Shown here: piece by piece, positions 33,598 through 45,647 of the stretch
Position numbering within the stretch: the first letter of the stretch is position 1
Layout: each line of letters begins with the position of its first letter
Source: Tetragonia tetragonoides
Lineage: Eukaryota; Streptophyta; Magnoliopsida; Caryophyllales; Aizoaceae
Assembly: GCA_038025085.1 (NCBI GenBank)
Contig: CM076143.1
Span: forward strand, 11,865,001-11,929,000
DNA: 64,000 nucleotides
Direction of reading: 5' to 3'
The notes under the pieces: model-generated
Databases searched by the model: none
What the model was told of the DNA's origin: nothing
Seen by the model: the letters and a program-made list of their open reading frames with translations, nothing else
Program-made: the position numbers and the translations under genes

Positions 33598-36500
33598 CAG
33601 GAGGAAGAGGAATTTGATCAAAGGCTTAATGGATGATCAGGGTACTTGGCGTACTGGAGACACGGAGATTGAAGAGATTGTAACAAATTTTTTCTCTGAT
33701 CTGTTCTCATCAAGCAACCCAACGAAATTTGAGGAAGCTTTAGTGGGTGTGAAACCCGTAGTAAGTGACAATATGAATCGTGTGCTGACACGACCATATA
33801 GCTCGGTTGAAATTCATGAGGCTCTTATGCAAATGCACCCCCACAAAAGCACCGGGGCCGGATGGCTTGCATGCTCTTTTCTTCCAGCGTTACTGGCACA
33901 TTGTTGGAGATGATGTGGCGGGTTATATTAATGCTTTGCTGCATGACAGAGGCTCGATGATCCGGGTTAGCAGTACTCATGTGGCTCTCATACCCAAGGT
34001 AAAATCCCCTACAAAAATCTCAGAATATAGACCTATTAACCTCTGTAATGTTATTTATAAATTACTTAGAAAGATTGTGGCAAATCGATTAAAATTATTT
34101 TTGGGGTCTATAGTTTCTGAAAATCAATGTGCTTTTGTGCCAAAGAGACTTATTACTGATAATGCGTTGATTGCAATAGAGTTGTTTCAGAGTATGAAAG
34201 CTAGGTCTAAGTCAAGAAAAGGTTCGATGGCGATGAAATTAGATATGAGTAAGGCGTATGACAGAGTGGAGTGGGTGTTTATGGAGAAATGCTTTTTACA
34301 GATGGGGTTTGATTGTGCTTGGGCACGTATGATTTTGAGATGTGTGTCCTCTGTACGTTATTCTTTCATTAATAATGGGCAACCAAGGGGTTTGGTGGTA
34401 CCTTCTCGTGGCCTCCGGGAAGGTGATCCCATCTCTCCATATCTTTTTATTCTTGTTGCGGAGGCGTTTTCTGGTCTCATGAGAAAAGGCGATTGAGGAC
34501 AAGGTTATTCATGGGATCCGTGCTAGTAGGAGTGGGCCAGAGATTTCTCATTTATTTTTTGCAGATGGCAGTTTATTCTTCACAAGAGCCAACCGACGGA
34601 AATGCCAAGAAATTGTCATTATTCTAGGCAAATACGAGAGGGCTTCCGAGCAGATGGTTAATTTTGAGAAGTCGGAGGTTTCTTTTAGTAAGGGAGTCAC
34701 TGTAAATACTAAAGAGGAGTTGTGGAAAATTATACAGATGCGGATTGTGGATAAACATGAAAAATATCTTGGGCTTCCAACGCTCGTTGGGCATTCAAAG
34801 AGGACTATTTTTGCAACTATAAAGGAACGGGTGTGGAAGAAATTACAGGGATGGAAGGAGAAAATGCTCTCAGTGGCGAGGAAGGGGGTTCTTCTTAAAT
34901 CTATCATCCAAGCTATTCCTTCATATGTCATGGGGGTTTTTAAAATCCATATAACTTTGATAAAGGATATCCATTCCCTTATGGCTCGTATCTGGTGGGG
35001 GAAAACTGGTGACTCAAGAAGGATACACTGTAAATCTTGGAATTCTTTGTGCAAGCCAAAATGTGTTGGCGGAATGGGCTTCCGAGATCTCTATGTTTTC
35101 AATGATGCATTATTGGCAAAGCAGGTGTGGCGGTTGCTTCACGGCGACGACACTCTTTGCGGAAAGGTGTACAAGGCAAAGTACTATGCTAAAACTTGTG
35201 TACTTGATTCATATCTTGGTCATTGTCCAAGTCATGCGTGGCGAACCATATGGGGCTCGAAATCTCTCTTAACTGAAGGTCTGCTATGGTGGGTTGGTGA
35301 CGGGCGTAGTATCAAAATATGGGCGGACCCATGGTTGGCTGATGGGAGTGGTCGTATGGCCACCACGCCTTGCCCGATTGATCACGAGGAACTTCATGTA
35401 GCGGATCTTATTGACAGGGAGAGAGGGTGCTGGAGAGTGGAGTTAATTGACTCTATTTTCAATGATCGTGACCGAGACTTGATTTTGGCTATCCCTGTGA
35501 GTGAACGAACACCTCGAGATATTTTGAGGTGGGCGTTTTCGCGAGATGGACACTATACAGTACGCATTGCATATTTGTTGGGGAAAGGGATAAATTTTGA
35601 TGAAGTGGAAAGTTGTTGGCCATCGATTTGGGATGCGGATTTAATCCTCAAGGTGAAGTTTTTTTTGCGGAAGACAAGTTCGAATATTCTCCCAACAAGG
35701 GCCCTTCTCAAGTATAGACATATCATAGAGAACGACAGCTGCCCACTGTGTGATTTAGCTCCTGAAACTATGCTTCATGCAATTTGCCACTGTGAGGCGG
35801 TGAAAGGGGTGGGGATGGTGTGCTCTTGTGCTACTGCAGTACAGATTAATGAAGGGATTTCGTTCGGTGACTTGGTGACTAGGTGGAAGGAAGAGTTATC
35901 GGATGATTTATTTCAAATGGCCTGCATTATAGCTTGGGGAATTTGGTTTGCTAGGAACCTGAAGGTTTTTGAAGGAAAGCTAACAGTCAGTGAGGTAATT
36001 TTTTCACGAGCTCTCAGGCTCATGGATGAGCTCTCCAAGATAGAGAAGAAAAGACATGCCCCTGTACCTTCAATTTCACTTGTGGGTGGCAATGTTTGGT
36101 TACCACCAGAGGAGGGATTGATTAAAATAAATATTGATGCACATATGATGAATTGATGATTGATAAGTGGGTTGTTATTGCTGCATTGGGAAGAGACAAT
36201 GAAGGAAATGTTAAGTTTGCTGCTGTGAGGAGAACTAAAGCTTGCTGGACACCAATTTTAGCAGAGGCACGAGCATATGAATTTGGTGTGAAGCTGGCAA
36301 AGCGATTGGGAATATCAAAGATCATTCTTGAGTCATATAATTTGACTGTCATCTCTCGCCTGCTGAAGGGAGTGACTGGTTTGGAAGAAATAGATGTTGT
36401 GCTTAGTGATACTTTATTTTATGCCTCTTGTTTCGATTATGTTAGCTGGAAACATACCAAAAGGGATGGTAATGTTGTTACTCACCATCTTGCTAGGCTA

Positions 36501-36625
36501 GATATTCATGGACTAGAGCAAGTGTGGAATGGTTGTATGCCGAGGGACCTCTCCCCATATGTCTTTATGGATAAACTATCAATATAATACTCTATTTCCC
36601 CTCAAAAAAAAAAAAAAAAAAAAAA
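33598..36625 (+). mobile_element. 5'-truncated L1-type LINE with RNase H (LINE D)
   Basis: GCTAAGCACTTGACA is exact at 33583-33597 and again at 36626-36640, directly after the poly(A) (36604-36625). The 3.0-kb insert starts inside the pre-RT region and keeps RT, connector and RNase H, so reverse transcription stopped short of the endonuclease. Confidence 0.95.
33614..36587 (+). pseudogene. LINE D ORF2 fragment: RT and RNase H
   Basis: RT motifs: FFSDLFSSSNP, GPDGLHALFFQRYW, YRPINLCNVIYK, NQCAFVPKRLI, KLDMSKAYDRVEW, LREGDPISPYLF. The catalytic box reads FADG instead of FADD (34561-34569). The connector runs through WWVGDGRSIKIWADPW and the zinc finger CPLCDLAPETMLHAICHC. RNase H at 36110-36587 keeps the first Asp (NIDAH) and Glu (LAEARAYE), but the Asp expected after ILES is Tyr (ILESYNL). 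Frameshifts are near 33850, 34495 and 36150. It is unable to encode a working polymerase. Confidence 0.9.
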
Positions 36626-36640
36626 GCTAAGCACTTGACA

Positions 36641-36974
36641 ATCCCAAAGACGATTCCAAATAATTACTACTCCTAATCAAATTATTTCACTTAAATACTG
36701 TAAAAATGAAACTATTGGGCTCACTGTTTGAAGATAAGTTTACTTGGGTTTCGGTGGGGACCTTGATTGATGTAGCCCCCTTGATAATTTTGCTGCCTAT
36801 GGCCTACCAAGTTTGAATAAGCTCACATTCGGCCCATCATATTCGGTCGGCCCACTGGCCTAACTCACCCTTAATTAACGGCTTATCTACGCATACGATC
36901 AGAGTGGAGGGCCTACAAGATGCACCGCCGGTTCTCTTGGGTAACAATACACTATTTGAAGAGGTTTATTATAC
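36641..36974. other. Gene-free gap between LINE D and the CACTA element
   Basis: No similarity or repeat structure is seen, and the sequence before LINE D is its original neighbour. Confidence 0.5.
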
Positions 36975-39508
36975 CACTACAAGAAAATCAGCTTTTTGCA
37001 ACCGAAATCTGCGTCTGAACCATACAACAGTTGCAAAAATCTAATTTTGCGTCCAAGCAGGAAGCAGCTTTCAGTTCCAAAACAGTTGCAAATTTGCATC
37101 GACTAGGCTTAACAGATGCTAAGTGGACGCAAATTACTAAAAAAAAAAAAAAGGAAATATCTTTAACTAAGCTTTATTTTAGCTCAAACTCCCAGTAAAA
37201 CCCTTAAAATATAAAGATTTTTTCACCTACCTCACCGCCCATCATTTCATTTTCATCACGTCTCTCTCTCCTCTTCTCTTCTCTCTCCAGACGAAAATGG
37301 AGATGGCGATAGCTAATCCGGCGATTATGTCTTCGCGAATTCCGGCGACGAAGTAGGTTTTTGCACTTTTCGATTATGCTTCCAGTTTTCGTTTTGTTGT
37401 TCTAGACCTAGTTGTAAATATGATAGATTTAGGTTTTTCCTCTCTCAATTTATTAGTTTCTTTTACAGGTCACATGTCAGACACTTTAACCTAGGAATAG
37501 GATTGTTCGGTTTGCATGTCTCAATTATGGTTTTATCTTTACAGATCCTATTTTTAACACTCCAATCGAAGAATGTTTGATTTTCTAATTCTTCGTCGGT
37601 GGTCGGAGACGACAATGGCGGCTGCGGTTGATCGCTGGCATTCGGAAATGAGAGTAGGTTTTCCTCTCTAAATTTTGTAGTTTTATACATTGGAGTATTT
37701 CTTTACATATCTTATTTTGGGTTTGCTTGTGTAGATGCTGTAGATAAAAAAAAAAAATGCTGTTATACAGTCTAATCGACGGCACAAGTATGTATCTTCC
37801 CCTATTTCTTGTTTTTGTTTTTGACAATTCTTAGATTTGTTGTTAATGCTGTGAATTTCATTTTTGGGGTGAATTGTCTGTTTAAGGGCTCAAAATATTC
37901 CTTGATAAAGGCTAAACTGTGTAGTTTTTTGGTCTGATCTTGTTTTACCATATTGGTTGCTTATTTTATGAGTATGGTTAATAGCTCATTTTGGTCTGAT
38001 CTCGTATATTATGTTTGCGACTTGCTTCTGAAAGTGTCTTAATCAGAATTGTCCATGCTCACACTTGAAGCTTGATATGCATTATATTAAGTAACCCTCA
38101 CTGTCTGCTAGCATAATGAAATAAGTTAATAGCTACCTTACTCCTATTTTTGACTTGGGATGTATATTCTGATACGCAGATAAGTCACAATAGGTTGTAG
38201 TGATGGCTGGTGGCTATATTGGCATGGAAGATGCGTAGCTGCAGAGGTGGGCTGGAACCTTGATACTCTCTGTTTATGTTGGATAGGATACATATCTCTG
38301 TAAGTATTAGCTAGTTACTAATGTTGGATTTGGATTTGTAAGTAAATGCTCTGCCAGATTGGCCTCTAATGGCAGTCTTTGTTGAGCATATTGGAGGCCA
38401 ATCAAAAGACTTGTAACTCACAAATCAATTGGCACCTTAATGATGATGCCATCAAAAGTGTTTGTAAGTCCTACAGCTTATTCACTTAATCCTGAATTTG
38501 CTTAATTATTTTGGAACCTAATGTTTTCCTAAGATTTTATTCTTGTTTTCTTTTCTTCTCTGTTTTGTGATAGATACTTTCTACATCATGTTCACTTATT
38601 GGGGCTGCTGTTTCTTTGGTTCCACTAAGGTAAGCACTTGTTCGAAACGAATGTTTATGCCTTAGAACCCCCATTTCATGGGAATAATCAAACCTATTCT
38701 CAGATCATGCAAAAATATTGTAGTATTTTATGTATATACTTAATTCCTGTTTTTGATTTAGGTTTTGAAATTATGGATGTCATGATAAGTGCAGTAATAG
38801 GATCAAGGTAACTCAAGTTCTCTTATTTTTTTTCAAGTATTGGAATTTGATTTACTGATTGGAAAATTTCTTGGAGTTGTTTGGAGTAGGATACAAGGTG
38901 ATTGGATTGGCCAGCAGTGGCGGAGAGAGAGTGGGAGTCATGCCTACAACAGTCCCTTTACTGGATACGGTACTGGAGTTATTTGGAGTGTTGGCATTCA
39001 AGCTTGTATAGAAGAGCTCAACAAATAGCTGGTTTTTTTTCCTTTATTTTTCTGTAGAACTGTAATTTTTATTCATGGTACTTTGTACAATTGTAATCGT
39101 TTCCTTGGAAAACCTCTAGAACATTGTAATTTGTCATTTAGATAATATTAATGGCCCAATGGATTTAGATATTAATTAAAACAAGAAATCAGCGGCCCTC
39201 AAGGTGCTGCTGAGCCTTTTTTTATTTTATTTTATAATGAACAATTTGCATCTGACCAGTCAGTTGCAAACTTCAAATTGCGACCGTATTATCAGATGCA
39301 AATGAGAAATTAGCGTCCGCAACAAGCGGTTGCCAGGTGGTTGCAAAAATCTGCAACCGCCTCCATCAGTCTCAAAATGCAATTTGCGACCAGGTTATCG
39401 AGTCTGACTCTCAGCGGTCGCGGTCAGTCGCAAAATCCATTTTGCAACCGACTTTAGCTGTTTAGTGACTGATCTGGTCAGTCGCAGATCTTGTATTTTC
39501 TTGTAGAA
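36975..39508. mobile_element. Non-autonomous CACTA element carrying host gene fragments
   Basis: The left end is CACTACAAGAAAATCAGC and the right end, inverted, begins CTACAAGAAAATACAAG. The last bases differ (GTAGAA where GTAGTG is expected). Both flanks are dense in subterminal words such as TTGCAACCG, TTTGCGACC and AGTTGCAAA (36990-37130 and 39240-39490), typical of CACTA transposase binding sites. No transposase is present. The interior has several GT-AG-like exons, part of which resemble monodehydroascorbate reductase. Confidence 0.72.
38194..38893 (+). pseudogene. Captured monodehydroascorbate reductase (MDAR) exon fragments
   Basis: Four short stretches match plant MDAR in the right order. 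38194-38266 gives VVVMAGGYIGME, then in the next frame VAAEVGWNLDT, the NAD(P)H-binding Rossmann glycine motif of the organellar MDAR type. 38366-38411 gives MAVFVEHIGGQSK, compare VEHVDHAR. 38572-38628 gives FYIMFTYWG...FFG, compare FYSRVFEYEG and FFGDN. 38853-38893 gives GKFLGVVW, compare GKLKGVFL. The pieces are separated by intron-like AT-rich sequence. MDAR regenerates ascorbate. This copy has stops, frameshifts and missing exons. The match is by recall, strongest for the first piece. Confidence 0.6.
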
Positions 39509-39589
39509 TTTAGACATTAAACCGAAAATCGAGCACCAGAAAGCCGAAATTCAAGACTATGATCCATGTTTTCTAGGGTTTCGAAGGAC

Positions 39590-40420
39590 GTCAGGAATAA
39601 ATTTATTATTTTCGCACCATATTGCACTAGACATCACTAATGTATGTAGGAGGCCTCCAGGGTCCGTTATTGGGTCACTATTAGGCGTGGTGCAGTTTTA
39701 CTGGTCACCAACTCTAAAGGGTCGATCACCGAAATAATGGGTTAGTACGAAGTTCGGAAACTCATATGGCCTAATGGGGGCACCGGATGTTGGAAGAAAA
39801 CTAACCCTGCGAAAAGTTTGGGCAAAAATCTCAAATCCACCCTCGAGAGTCGGGGCACTGAAATGAAGGTTATCATCCACGTTTTTTGGGCTTGGAATGA
39901 AAGTTGTTAATTTTGCACCATATCGTACGGGACACTCTAGGGGGACAGAGGAGACCCTTGGCATCGGTTATCGTATCATGTTTAGATGATTGTTTTATTT
40001 GTCACCCACTCTAAAAGGCAGAATAAAGAATCATGGGTAAATATGATGTTTGAATCACCTACCAATAAAAAAACAAAGACACCAATGGTTCTTTTGGTTG
40101 ACCATGGCCCATTTGCCAAGTCTACTTATTAGGCTTGTAAGATTGTTTTACTCTAGTCTCCAACTCTAAATGATTGAATACCAATATCATGGGTGAATAC
40201 TAAGTTTGGAGAATTTGATGGCTTACCAAAGGTAGTGGGGGTCCTTTTTGTTGACAATGCCTCACCCCCGAAACATTATGGGAAAGAAATCTCAAACAGA
40301 TGCCGAAAAGCCGACAATGAAGGTGATCCACTTTGCTTGAGTCTTTGGATGATTCCAAAACGAAAGTTATTTTCATACCATATCGCACGCCGGGACACTC
40401 CTAAGAATATTGCTATATAT
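39590..40420. repeat. Decayed tandem satellite, about 300-bp period
   Basis: GCACCATAT followed by CG/TG-rich GGACACTC-like sequence occurs at 39614, 39915 and (ATACCATAT) 40374. CACCAACTCTAAA occurs with changes at 39707, 40003 and 40158. Spacings of 301, 296, 155 and 459 bp fit two full units and one shortened by about 140 bp. ORFs here (for example 39698-39964 minus) are chance frames. Confidence 0.7.
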
Positions 40421-40541
40421 CCTGTCTCTATGCTTATTTTTTAGTTGTTCCTATCTTGTTGATGAACCTAATGTTGCACGATAAAACTCGCTCTGGTAAG
40501 AGTTATGATCTGTACACTAATTCATATAACATAGTGTTTTT

Positions 40542-40584
40542 AAGTTATAGAATAAGTACCCTAAAAAAAAGTTATAGAATAAGT
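40542..40584 (+). mobile_element. Ultra-short A-tailed insertion
   Basis: AAGTTATAGAATAAGT at 40542-40557 is repeated exactly at 40569-40584. The 11 bases between are ACCCT plus six A's. Confidence 0.6.
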
Positions 40585-40863
40585 CTTATATGCAAGAAAA
40601 AAAAGAGGGTAAAGTTCACTTACCTAGAACTTCCTTATCAGAAGCTAGCGCATGTACCATATTACTCCGTTATACTTTGGATCCACGTTAAAAGCAATGT
40701 TACAAAGAACTGCATTCAGGTCTTCTTTTTTTTCTTTTTTCTTTTTTTACTCATGAACTGAACTTGATCTATACTAACTTACCTGTACATTAATACTAGT
40801 ATTATGTGAGAAAAAAACAAATATTTTTAAAGTGATAAACTCCAGTCGAGTAAATTAAAAAGA

Positions 40864-40911
40864 ATACACCTTAAATTTTTTTTTTTTTTTTTGATAAGAT
40901 ACACCTTAAAT
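40864..40911 (-). mobile_element. Ultra-short A-tailed insertion
   Basis: ATACACCTTAAAT at 40864-40876 is repeated exactly at 40899-40911. The 22-base insert reads CTTATC plus 16 A's on the minus strand. Confidence 0.65.
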
Positions 40912-42115
40912 ACTTTACATTTCTTAAATTGACTTGTGATGTAACAAAATTTACTTATATTTTGAAAAAGAAGAAGCAACACTCTTTTTTTTCATAATAT
41001 ACTGACTATCTTCTTTGAACTTTTTACTTCTACAATATGAATATTTGGTTTTGTTTGACTTTATTCTATACATTATGCAAGAGGTTGTTCCCTGTTTGAT
41101 GCTTGATTCAATGCGTGACAACCATCAGTATCTCCACATAAGTAACAACTATTTGAAAAACGTTTTGTATACTTTCTTGTTTAAAGAAAACTTCGTAGCT
41201 AACAAATTGAATTTCTAACCTTTTAAAAAAATATATAGGAATAATTTTTCTCTCTACTTTTTATTGGAAAATAATTGTTTCTCCTATAACTGAAAGATAT
41301 ATAAAGGTAAAAATAAAAGAGCATAAAAATACTGATACCATTTTTTTATTGATGTAATATATGAGTAACAATATACGTGCGTACAAATTACAGCAACCCT
41401 AAAAAAAGAAAAGAAAAAAGTGGTCATTATTTACAAATAAAGCAAACCCGATGCAGAGCTTGTCATCATTTTATGGGTAACTAACTACCATATAAAGCTA
41501 CTAATAAGCCATCAATTTTTTAAGTAAGAAGAAAAAATGGTGTGGTTTGTTGTACACATAGTGCTCATGTTTTGTATGGTGAGTACATGGACAAAAGCTG
41601 TTTCCAACGGGCATGCATGCGATTAAGATGGCAAGCCACATAAAATCCCATCATGGTATTTATAGATTCCATGAGTTTTATGCTTATATTGGGAAGAGTT
41701 CATAAAGCATAAAAAGGATTGGCGTTAAGGTCAAGGATTTTGTTACAAAGGCCAATGGCCAAATTGATAGGATTAGGGAGCAAATTGGAGAGGGGACCAC
41801 CACCTTAATCGAGATTAACTCTTAATTTATTATAACCCACTAACTAATTAATAGAGAACTCTCCCGTAAATGGTAATAAGTGTTTGTGCCAAAGATGGCA
41901 AATTCCAAGCTAAACCCCTAGGCCCTAGCTAGTGGCTTAAACCAATTTATATATAAGTGATAATTAATCAATTGCTTTTCGAGCGTGTTTGGCAAAGTGG
42001 AACTCTCTACCTCTTTGAGTGGGGTTATAGATTTATAGGACACATGTTAATATACGATTTCGGATATTCTACAAATTAACTCGTGTAAGTACTCTGTATG
42101 AGACTTGAACCTACC

Positions 42116-42119
<4 letters not shown>

Positions 42120-42159
<40 letters not shown>
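42120..42159. repeat. (AT)20 microsatellite
   Basis: About 40 bases of perfect AT dinucleotide. Confidence 0.95.
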
Positions 42160-42160
<1 letters not shown>

Positions 42161-43659
42161 TTGTTTACTAGTGAGTCAACGACTCAACGACTAGTAAGTG
42201 ATAATATACATAAATATTAAGTGATGATCAATTACTTTTAGCAAAGCTAGCTAGGGCAATATTTACCATATGTTCTAAGTGGCTTGTCATGTTAATTTAA
42301 GCACTAATTGTCCATCTAATCATGATGAGACATCAACGGCTAGACAATTAACACTTGGCAGGTTACGAGTTGATGAATGCCAAGCATAGGAAGAAGAGCA
42401 AGTCTCTGTGTCTCCGACACTCAGTACAAGTAGCCACGTGCACTCACGAGGTTGGTGGGACTTGTTGTGACACGTGTCCATCTAATTAGAGATTTAGAGG
42501 TGGGGCTAAATTTTTGGATAGCTGAAGTTTTATTGTACGATTTGATGGGTCTTTTATTTTAGGGACATTGATTAATTTATGCATAATTAACCCCAAAGTT
42601 GTGCATTTAGTTTGATTATTTGAGCATGTAATATGTAAGGGTTTTATGAAGTACGGACACTTCTCCAGATCGAGGTTCTACAGTGTACTTATCTACATGA
42701 TCGATACTTGATGAATATATTTAGTACTTTCAGTTGTACTCATTTGGTATTTAAAAGTTACTTATATAGTGTTAGAGATCAGATATGTCGATGAATCTTT
42801 TCTTATAATCTTTTGAAAAAAGGTGACATTTTATTTATTGAACGATGAAACTCAACAGTGAGATGAAATCTAGGTATTCCTTGGAAGCCGTGAGACCTCA
42901 AAGACCAAACAAGGAGTTCAGAAACGAATACACAATAAATCATGCACACGTAGTCGGACTTTAACTGTACATATTCTCTAATAAGGAGACAGACAAGATC
43001 AAAGTAGCAAGTTGAAAATAATTAACTTTAACACCAGCAGATCAAATCAGTTTAATTTATATATAGTGCTTCATGTATATCATACACGACCCTTTTAAAG
43101 TAATCTCAGAAATAACTGTACCAATTATAACTACTTCAATTTATAATATGAATAATCTTGAATCGTAAAACATTACTTATCATGTCATTTCAAATTATGT
43201 TATTTAAGAACATATAGCCATTGATAATAGTTCTAAGATAAGATGACCATGCAGTATTTTCCTAAACTTATCTTGTATTTTTTGTTGGGCTTTTGTTAAA
43301 TAATTGAATAAAAAATATACACAAAAAAAAAAAAAAAAAAAAAACAGAAGTATGAGGAAAAAAGAAGAAGGAAGAATCAGAAAGTATCATCCCTTGTTAA
43401 ACCCCCACCTTTTAGGAAAGGCCGGGAATAATAAGACCCTCATTTGCCAAGAGTTAAGTAAAACATACATAATTAAAACACTCCTACACCACACGCCCAA
43501 GATAGCATATCAAACTAGAACCCTGCTACAAAATCATCAACGACCCCACTAATCCCTTGCTTGGCAAGACAATCCGTATTAATTAGCACTCCGAGATTTA
43601 TATACTATGGAAAATAATATAAGCCCCAACTCCTTCGAACGTCCTATAAAATTCAAATC

Positions 43660-43826
43660 AAATTTATCTAGCTTTTTCAATGCCCTCTAGAATTTGAAGT
43701 ACACCAATAATTTACTAAATTAACCGAATCTAACTCAATGATTACCCCAAAGTGGAATAATCATTCCTTAGATAACGTCTTAATTAATATGTCTTTAGCA
43801 ATGGCAGAAGTTTCAACTTCATTGAT
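43660..43826 (-). pseudogene. RNase H-like fragment, C-terminal piece
   Basis: Continues, on the minus strand, the frame broken by the copia element at 43826: INEVETSAIAKDIL then, past a stop, FGVIIELDSVNLVNYW, the Glu and Asp motifs of an RVT_3-type RNase H. Further left, similarity fades. Confidence 0.55.
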
Positions 43827-44428
43827 TGTTGGATTTGTCCTATGAACTAATCGTAAGAATTAATAATCGTATTATTGGTTGGACTATGGAAACCGATATT
43901 TACTTAATATGGGTAATCGTAATGTTTTGCTAGAAACCAATTATGGTTTGTGGGCCCGAAAAGAGTTTTGGACTTACTGCCACATTAAGTAAACCAGCAG
44001 GGTCGCACACTTAACAGGCTCGTTTTATTAGAAGGGTCTAATTCGGATTAGGCCCATACACACTTAACCTAATCAGCCCTCCTGCCTCCCTATATATATC
44101 GTGACTTCTGATCAGTTAGGGTTACACGTGATAATCAGTTTTCACGAAACCCTAACTGTGTGTCATTAGAGTAATGAGAGAACGGAGGTTGTGAATGGGA
44201 TCGCTGTACTAGCATACTGACGTGTGGATTCGAGCCTGTGAGTGGATACCAGTTGAGGCACGACATCTGACGTGTTCATCCATACCCAACCACTGTTCAT
44301 CCAACCAACGACCAAGGAGTGAGGTAGGATTTTGATTTGATATTTAATTACAGTAATCACATATTTTCTGGGTTAATCAAATTTCTATTATGCATGTATG
44401 ATCATGTTAGTGGTTAGAAATTCCTTCA
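43827..44428 (+). repeat. 5' LTR of the copia element
   Basis: TGTTGGATTTG...TTCCTTCA, 602 bp. A TATATATAT stretch near 44091 and an AGGGTTACACGTG box just downstream are likely promoter parts. The G-box core CACGTG lies at about 44125. Confidence 0.95.
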
Positions 44429-44429
44429 G

Positions 44430-44441
44430 TGGTATCAGAGC
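44430..44441 (+). other. Primer binding site (initiator tRNA-Met)
   Basis: TGGTATCAGAGC, the standard plant copia PBS, begins one base after the LTR. Confidence 0.93.
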
Positions 44442-45647
44442 CGCTTGTGTTTTACTGTCTTCGAATATATGATATATGGTAGATATATGAGTAAGTTCGA
44501 AATCATGATATGTGTATAATACATGTTTATGTGTGATTCGTTTTCTGTTTTTTCTAATATTCGGATCTGAGCATGATAGTATTTTTCTGTCTTTGAAAGC
44601 ATGTCTGTATGAATAGTTCATATGTTTAGATTCGTATATTACAAATAGCATGTTGTTTGAATGCAAGTCGTTGTAATTCTGTATGCTACTGTTTGACGAA
44701 TTCACATAGATAAACTAGGGCTAAACCCTAAAATATGGTAATACGATAAGCTTAGGGTTCACGATTAATGAAATTAATCGTGGCAGTTTTCCCACTAAAC
44801 GGAATTGAGAAAGGTATGGTATGGTGAATAGTATGGCCCATAATTTTATTTTGGTTTTAAATACGGCTTGCGTGTCGTTTTATTTGAATGTAATTATTAA
44901 ATACGACCTGCGTGTCGTTTCTTTGAATGTAATAATTAGATTATTGCTAGCGTAGTAGTGAAACTTTTATGATATAGTTGATTGTAAAATCAAGCTCATG
45001 AAGGTCAAAGGATAACATGGAGATGACCACCCAGCTACTATGTGGAAGAAGCAAAGAGTGGAGATTAGATCACCATAGCTTAGGGGGCCATACTATATCA
45101 CATGTGTTATTATTTATGCTTTCGCTTATTTACTGTTGATTATATTTATTGTTATGTTTGCATGAAACTCAACTCCATATAATCAATCACATCCCTTAGT
45201 AATATTAAGTTAACTTAATGCCTTTCCAATTTAATACACGTATTAGGACTTGGTTCATTAAAATGTGTCTGCCAAAGTAGAGCATCCTTAATTACTCAAG
45301 TCTGTTAGGATGAGTAACAGTTACCCATATGTATAAATTGGTTTACTTAATAAGGCTATCAAAACAGTTTTGGGCCTTAAGGCATAGAGTTGGGAGCCGG
45401 GACATATGATGTCATCCCAACAACTAGGAGTTGTATAAGATACAATTAGTAAATGGTTACTTACCTAAATAACTAAGTGTAAAGTAATAAGCCAAAGCTT
45501 ACTTGATACTTAGAAAATATAGATCTTGGCTCCACTATATTTTATAGGGATATCTGTCACATTAATATAGTGGAGTTATTTTGTTAAATTGTTAACGAAA
45601 TATTTATGAAATAAGTCACTAAAATCTTTGTACATTTGTTGTAGATA

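Larger units (their letters stand above)
40442..43500. other. Long gene-free AT-rich stretch
   Basis: No gene or large element is recognised. It contains two tiny A-tailed insertions (40558-40568 and 40877-40898), a TA microsatellite, G-box-like CACGTG words near 42437 and 42471, and an A-run at 43323-43344. Confidence 0.5.

Noticed and set aside
39698..39964. Minus-strand 88-codon frame as a gene
   Set aside because: It overlaps the decayed satellite and shares no motif with known proteins.
42060..42125. A tRNA gene or SINE with a GGTTCAAGTCTC B-box on the minus strand
   Set aside because: No cloverleaf can be drawn and no A box at the right spacing was convincing.
43304..43552. A gene or LINE tail starting at the A-run
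   Set aside because: The A-run is on the plus strand while the RNase H-like fragment is on the minus strand, so it cannot be that element's tail. The frame has no known motif.
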